Assembly (NCBI RefSeq): GCF_000173415.1
Contig: NZ_ABXW01000047.1
Coordinates: 62,001 to 126,000, forward strand
Direction: 5' to 3'
DNA from: Providencia alcalifaciens DSM 30120
GTDB lineage: Bacteria > Pseudomonadota > Gammaproteobacteria > Enterobacterales > Enterobacteriaceae
Length of the DNA stretch: 64,000 bases
In this document: one piece after another, positions 59,847 through 64,000 of the stretch
Layout: every line of letters starts with the position of its first letter
How positions within the stretch are numbered: the stretch's first letter is position 1
Program-made: the position numbers and the translations under genes
Notes under the pieces: generated by a model
Databases searched by the model: none
What the model saw: the letters and a program-made list of their open reading frames with translations, nothing else
Told to the model about the DNA's origin: nothing

Positions 59847-62192
59847 ATGAAAGTACTTCGCGGTCTAGCACAATACTATGTTGACCTGATGATGAAACTG
59901 GGCTTAGTGCGTTTCTCTTTGCTTCTCGCATCAGCGTTAGTTGTGCTCGCCATGATAATGCAAATGGCGGTAGCGATTTTTCTTCGTGGGCAAGTTGATA
60001 GCCTCGATATGGTCGGTTCGATTTTCTTTGGGTTAATTATAACGCCATTAGCGGTTTATTTTCTTTCGGTGGTGGTTGAGCAATTGGAGGAGTCTCGCCA
60101 GCGTTTAACTCGGATGGTGGACAAACTCGAGGTTATGAGAAAGCGCGATTCAGAACTCAATACTCAATTACAGGGCAATATTGAGCAACTGAATCTCGAA
60201 ATTTTAGAGCGTGAAAAAGCCGAAAGTGCCCATCTTGAGTTGTTAGAGCAACTCAAACAAGAAATGAAATACCGCGAACAAACACAAATTGAATTTGAGC
60301 AGCAGTCCGTTTTACTACGCTCATTTCTCGATGCTTCCCCTGATCTTGTTTATTATCGTAATGAAAATAATGAATTTTCCGGTTGTAACCGTGCAATGGA
60401 GCTGCTCACGGGTAAAAGTGAAAAACAGCTGGTCGGCTTAACGCCATTAGATATTTATGATGAAGAAATTGCGGCTAAAGTGATGGAAACGGATGAGAAA
60501 GTTTTCAGACACAATGTCGCGCTAACTTATGAACAGTGGTTGGTTTACCCTGATGGGCGTAAAGCGTGTTTTGAACTACGCAAGGTTCCATTTTATGACC
60601 GAGTGGGTAAACGTCACGGGCTGATGGGCTTTGGACGGGATATTACCGAGCGTAAGCGCTATCAGGAGGCGTTAGAGAACGCCAGTAGAGAGAAGACTAC
60701 CTTTATCTCAACGATCAGCCACGAGCTTCGTACGCCGCTTAATGGCATTGTAGGGCTTAGCCGTATTTTATTAGATACCAAACTAACCAAAGAACAATCA
60801 AGCTACTTAAAAACAATTCATGTCAGTGCGGTGACGTTAGGGAATATTTTTAATGACGTGATTGAGATGGATAAAATCGAGCGTCGCAAAGTTCAATTGG
60901 ATAACCAACCTGTGATGCTGCCTGAATTTGTCAATGATTTAGAAAATCTCAGTGGATTACTGGTTCAGCCGAAAGGTCTGAAGTTTGTCATGGATGTCGC
61001 GCACGGTCTGCCTAAAACAATTCTGACTGATGGCACTCGTTTACGCCAAATCTTGTGGAATTTGATCGGCAATGCGGTGAAATTCACTCAAAAAGGTGAA
61101 GTGAAACTGAGCATTTGGCGAGAAGCTGACAATAAACTGATTTTCCAAGTGAAAGACAGTGGAATTGGTATTCCAAAAGATGAATTAGATAAAATCTTTG
61201 CGATGTACTATCAAGTGCGTGATTCTGCTGGCGGACGTCCAGCAACGGGAACGGGGATTGGACTTTCTGTATCCCGTAGGTTAGCACAAAGTATGGGTGG
61301 CGATATTCGCGTAGAAAGTGACATAGGGCAAGGTTCCACATTCACACTGTCGATTATCGCCCCAGAAGTTGAGGCTGAAATCGAAGAGCAGCAACAGGAT
61401 GACGATGATTATCCGTTACCAGCCCTTCATATCTTACTAGTAGAAGATATTGAACTAAATGTGGTTGTGGCGTGTTCTGTGCTAGAGAATCTTGGCAATA
61501 CGGTTGATGTTGCAATGACAGGTAAAGATGCCTTAGAGATGTTCGCACCTGGAGAATATGATTTAGTCCTATTAGATATTCAACTCCCAGATATGACTGG
61601 ATTCGATATCTCTAAACAGCTTAAACAACAATATGATAAGGAAGATTTACCGCCATTAATTGCGTTGACAGCTAACGTACTCAAAGACAAAAAAGAGTAC
61701 TTTGACGCAGGAATGGATGGCGTTCTGAGCAAACCATTATCAGTACCTGCACTGACTCACGTGATTGAGCAGTTCTGGGGTGAAAATGCATCTTCAAATG
61801 ATCCGCATGAGGAGCAAGTGGATATGGCAGAGGTTGATGAATCTATTTTAGATTGCGAAATGTTAGAGCAATACATTGAATTAGTGGGACCAAAACTGAT
61901 TTATGACGGCTTAGAAGTGTTTGAAAAAATGCTGCCGGGATATTTAGCCATTCTCGATTCTAATATGGTGGCTAAGGATCAGAAGGGAATTGTTGAGGAA
62001 GCTCACAAAATTAAAGGCGCGGCAGGTTCGGTTGGACTCAAAAATTTACAGAAACTCGCTCAGCAGATTCAATCCCCTGAATTACCAGCGTGGTGGGACA
62101 ACGTGCAAGAGTGGGTGGATGAGTTAAAACAGGATTGGAAGTCAGATATAGAAACATTAAGAAACTGGGTGGATGGTCGTACAAAAAAATAA
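59847..62192 (+). CDS. arcB: Anoxic redox sensor kinase ArcB
   Basis: A tripartite sensor kinase that reads the quinone pool and phosphorylates ArcA. It has 781 residues (E. coli 778). It has two membrane helices (about 24-75), a coiled linker, and a PAS domain (about 150-270, RSFLDASPDLVYYRNENNEF). The kinase has H292 in TISHELRTPLNG. A receiver with D577 (LVLLDIQLPDMTG) and an HPt domain with H720 (EEAHKIKGAAGS) follow. AAGGGG just before the ATG at 59847 decides the start. The ArcZ gene is convergent at its 3' end. Confidence 0.99.
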   Translation: MKVLRGLAQYYVDLMMKLGLVRFSLLLASALVVLAMIMQMAVAIFLRGQVDSLDMVGSIFFGLIITPLAVYFLSVVVEQLEESRQRLTRMVDKLEVMRKRDSELNTQLQGNIEQLNLEILEREKAESAHLELLEQLKQEMKYREQTQIEFEQQSVLLRSFLDASPDLVYYRNENNEFSGCNRAMELLTGKSEKQLVGLTPLDIYDEEIAAKVMETDEKVFRHNVALTYEQWLVYPDGRKACFELRKVPFYDRVGKRHGLMGFGRDITERKRYQEALENASREKTTFISTISHELRTPLNGIVGLSRILLDTKLTKEQSSYLKTIHVSAVTLGNIFNDVIEMDKIERRKVQLDNQPVMLPEFVNDLENLSGLLVQPKGLKFVMDVAHGLPKTILTDGTRLRQILWNLIGNAVKFTQKGEVKLSIWREADNKLIFQVKDSGIGIPKDELDKIFAMYYQVRDSAGGRPATGTGIGLSVSRRLAQSMGGDIRVESDIGQGSTFTLSIIAPEVEAEIEEQQQDDDDYPLPALHILLVEDIELNVVVACSVLENLGNTVDVAMTGKDALEMFAPGEYDLVLLDIQLPDMTGFDISKQLKQQYDKEDLPPLIALTANVLKDKKEYFDAGMDGVLSKPLSVPALTHVIEQFWGENASSNDPHEEQVDMAEVDESILDCEMLEQYIELVGPKLIYDGLEVFEKMLPGYLAILDSNMVAKDQKGIVEEAHKIKGAAGSVGLKNLQKLAQQIQSPELPAWWDNVQEWVDELKQDWKSDIETLRNWVDGRTKK

Positions 62193-62305
62193 CCCCAACC
62201 TAAGTTGGGGTGCGCGAATACTGCGCCAACACCAGGGAAATCATTGATTCGCTTATAATTTTTATCTTAGGCGAATCATTAAAATCTATTTGTCACGACT
62301 CAGAC
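62183..62305 (-). ncRNA. arcZ: Small RNA ArcZ
   Basis: On the minus strand, convergent with arcB, the sequence GATTTCCCTGGTGTTGGCGC then AGTATTCGCGCACCCC matches the core of E. coli ArcZ, including the seed that pairs with rpoS and other targets. The RNA ends in a hairpin (ACCCCAAC/GTTGGGGT, arms 62192-62199 and 62204-62211) followed by seven T at 62183-62189. A -10-like TATCTT (62312-62317) puts the start near 62305, giving about 123 nt (121 in E. coli). It is Hfq-dependent in E. coli, cut to a shorter active form, repressed by ArcA, and destabilises arcB mRNA. Confidence 0.92.
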
Positions 62306-62422
62306 GTTATCAAGATACCAAAATTTAGCGAACCTGTTACAAGATTCATTAAAATCTGTGATGAAGATTGATGTTTGTCTGCTTTCGCTCTGGGGAGTAA
62401 TTTACTACAAAAGGACGAAGAT

Positions 62423-63073
62423 ATGAAATCAATTGCGGTAATTTTAAGTGGCTGTGGTGTTTTTGATGGAAGTGAGATTCATGAATCAGTGCTAACTATG
62501 CTTGCTTTAAGTAAAAATAATGCAGAAGTTCACTTTTTTGCACCAGATGAAGATCAAGCTACTGTAATCAATCATATTAATGGTGAGTTAAAAACAGAAA
62601 CTCGTAACCAAATGGAAGAGTCTGCGCGTATTTCTCGTGGAAAAATAGCGCCTTTATCATCAGTAGACCCCTCTAAGCTAGATGCCCTTATAATTCCTGG
62701 TGGTTTTGGTGTGGCGAAAAATTTATGTAATTTTGCGACCAAAGGCAGTGAATGTGAAATTAATAAACAACTATTAAGTTTAGTGCAGGTCATGCACCAA
62801 CAGAAAAAGCCGCTAGGGCTGATGTGTATTGCTCCTGTCATGCTACCGAAGATGTTAAATACATCAGTGAAACTGACAATTGGCAATGATACTGAAACGA
62901 TTGCCCAAATTGAAAAGATGGGGGGGCTGCATGTGGAGTGTACCGTTGATAACATTGTGGTAGATGAAAATAACAAAGTTGTTACAACACCTGCTTATAT
63001 GCTGGCTCAATCTATTGCTGAGGCAAATGTCGGTATCAATAAGCTGGTTGAGAAAGTATTAGAAATGGCGTAG
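62423..63073 (+). CDS. elbB: DJ-1/PfpI-fold protein ElbB
   Basis: A 216-residue protein (E. coli 217) of the DJ-1/PfpI superfamily, linked to isoprenoid or glyoxal metabolism. The family elbow cysteine is in [14 protein letters not shown] (about residue 135). The start [20 protein letters not shown] matches orthologues. AAGGA lies before ATG 62423, and the longer frame to 62375 was rejected. It lies between arcZ and mtgA in the conserved order. Confidence 0.96.
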   Translation: MKSIAVILSGCGVFDGSEIHESVLTMLALSKNNAEVHFFAPDEDQATVINHINGELKTETRNQMEESARISRGKIAPLSSVDPSKLDALIIPGGFGVAKNLCNFATKGSECEINKQLLSLVQVMHQQKKPLGLMCIAPVMLPKMLNTSVKLTIGNDTETIAQIEKMGGLHVECTVDNIVVDENNKVVTTPAYMLAQSIAEANVGINKLVEKVLEMA

Positions 63074-63081
63074 TTAATCCA

Positions 63082-63804
63082 ATGCAAAAGTTTGTTTCTC
63101 GCTTGTGGTATTGGTTAAAGAAGATCACACTTTCATTACTTGCCCTCTGGTTAGTCTCTGTTGTGATCTTCAAATTTATACCCGTCCCCTTTTCTGCAGT
63201 GATGGTCGAAAGACAACTTTCTGCATGGCTAAACTTTAATTTTTCTTATGTTTCTCATTCGACTTGGGTTGGTGAGAAACAGATATCTCCCTATATTTAT
63301 CTCGCTGTCATTGCCTCAGAAGATCAAAATTTTCCACATCATTGGGGATTTGATTTGAATGCAATTGAACGTGCATATAAGCATAATTCGAGTAATAAAC
63401 AGACAGTTAGAGGGGCTTCTACAATCTCTCAGCAAACAGTGAAAAACCTATGGTTATGGGATGGAAGAAGCTGGTTAAGAAAAGGGATTGAGACAGCTAT
63501 GACACCTATTATGGAGTTGATGTGGTCAAAAACCAGAATACTGACTGTTTATCTTAATATTGCAGAGTTTGGTGAGGGTGTTTTTGGTGTGGAAGAGGCT
63601 GCAAATAAATTCTTCAATAAGCCTGCTAGTAAGCTTTCTCGGCAGGAGGCTGCACTTTTAGCTGCCGTTTTACCTAATCCTCATAGATTCCATGTAAAAA
63701 ATCCATCTTCGTATGTTTTGAGAAGGCAGGCGTGGATACTGAATCAGATGAGCTTATTAGGAGATAGGAATTATCTGAAAAATAACGATATCGGTGAGGA
63801 ATAA
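63082..63804 (+). CDS. mtgA: Monofunctional peptidoglycan glycosyltransferase MtgA
   Basis: Polymerises lipid II into glycan strands, acting at the division site in E. coli. It has 240 residues. It has an N-terminal membrane helix (about 12-34) and a GT51 domain: the catalytic Glu in [15 protein letters not shown] (about 77-91), [16 protein letters not shown], and the second Glu in [16 protein letters not shown]. It has no transpeptidase domain. It starts eight bases after elbB. Confidence 0.97.
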   Translation: MQKFVSRLWYWLKKITLSLLALWLVSVVIFKFIPVPFSAVMVERQLSAWLNFNFSYVSHSTWVGEKQISPYIYLAVIASEDQNFPHHWGFDLNAIERAYKHNSSNKQTVRGASTISQQTVKNLWLWDGRSWLRKGIETAMTPIMELMWSKTRILTVYLNIAEFGEGVFGVEEAANKFFNKPASKLSRQEAALLAAVLPNPHRFHVKNPSSYVLRRQAWILNQMSLLGDRNYLKNNDIGEE

Positions 63805-63809
63805 GAAAA

Positions 63810-63843
63810 AAGCCATGAATTTGACTTCATGGCTTGGCTTTTT
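63810..63843. terminator. Bidirectional terminator between mtgA and dolP
   Basis: AAGCCATGAA (63810-63819) and TTCATGGCTT (63826-63835) form a ten-base-pair stem with a six-base loop. On the minus strand it is directly followed by six T (after dolP). On the plus strand a T5 run lies at 63839-63843. Confidence 0.9.
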
Positions 63844-63867
63844 GTCACAATAGGTTACTAATTATAA

Positions 63868-64000
63868 TCAATTGAGATAAGTAAATGCTGTCGTTACTCG
63901 ACGAACGCCATCTGTTTCACTTGCAATTTTTGCCGCTGCAGCACCTTCTTGTTGAGTGAGTACGCCTAATAAGAAGACTTCCCCATTCTCAGTAATCACT
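63868..64000 (-). CDS. dolP: BON-domain lipoprotein DolP (YraP), 3' end only
   Basis: The last 44 codons of a minus-strand gene that continues past the window. The peptide VITENGEVFLLGVLTQQEGA and the end GVRRVTTAFTYLN match the second BON domain of DolP, an outer-membrane lipoprotein that protects BamA and binds anionic phospholipid at division sites. The stop is TGA at 63868-63870. Start, signal peptide and first BON domain are outside the window. Confidence 0.9.
   Translation of the reverse strand, partial: VITENGEVFLLGVLTQQEGAAAAKIASETDGVRRVTTAFTYLN

Overview
The window is a chromosomal segment of a low-GC enteric gammaproteobacterium. The products are close to E. coli proteins (Fis differs from my memory of the E. 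coli protein at only a few of 98 residues), and blocks of gene order match E. coli. The DNA is AT-rich, and the tryptophanase locus looks like that of Proteus vulgaris. I infer the family Morganellaceae, most likely Providencia or a close relative. This is inference from memory, since no database was searched.

Region 1 (1 to about 14,000) is accessory. It holds a two-gene membrane module of unknown function, an aromatic-acid type MFS transporter, a YcgJ-like exported protein, and a tryptophanase operon (tnaC leader peptide, tnaA, and a tnaB interrupted by a frameshift). It also holds a DUF411 exported metal-binding protein, a chemoreceptor with a textbook sigma-28 promoter, and a minus-strand three-gene operon. 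That operon encodes a threonine-aldolase-like PLP enzyme, an MFS carrier (frameshifted) and an ATP-grasp ligase. I do not recognise the operon, and it is the best candidate for an undescribed small-molecule pathway.

Region 2 (14,000 to 22,200, minus strand) is a core block: acuI, then aroQ-accB-accC, yhdT-panF, prmA and dusB-fis. It covers fatty-acid synthesis, pantothenate uptake, L11 methylation, tRNA dihydrouridine and Fis. A 123-bp palindromic repeat lies between panF and prmA.

Region 3 (22,200 to 38,100) holds mreBCD-maf-rng-yhdP-nitrilase-tldD on the plus strand (cell shape, RNase G, envelope lipid transport, metalloprotease). It continues with an exported barnase-like RNase and its barstar, a YdeN-type hydrolase, a 33-codon basic peptide, darP, pmbA and rnk. 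csrD, which sits between acuI and mreB in E. coli, is missing.

Region 4 (38,200 to 50,600) has divergent envelope operons. On the minus strand kdsD-kdsC-lptC-lptA-lptB-rpoN-hpf-ptsN-rapZ-npr makes and exports LPS and carries sigma-54 and the nitrogen PTS. On the plus strand mlaFEDCB-ibaG-murA keeps outer-membrane lipid asymmetry and starts peptidoglycan synthesis.

Region 5 (50,700 to 64,000) holds degS and degQ, zapG and zapE, rplM-rpsI, sspA-sspB, and a gltD without gltB. It ends with arcB, the ArcZ small RNA convergent with arcB, elbB, mtgA, and the 3' end of dolP on the minus strand. No tRNA, rRNA, CRISPR array, IS element or prophage was seen.
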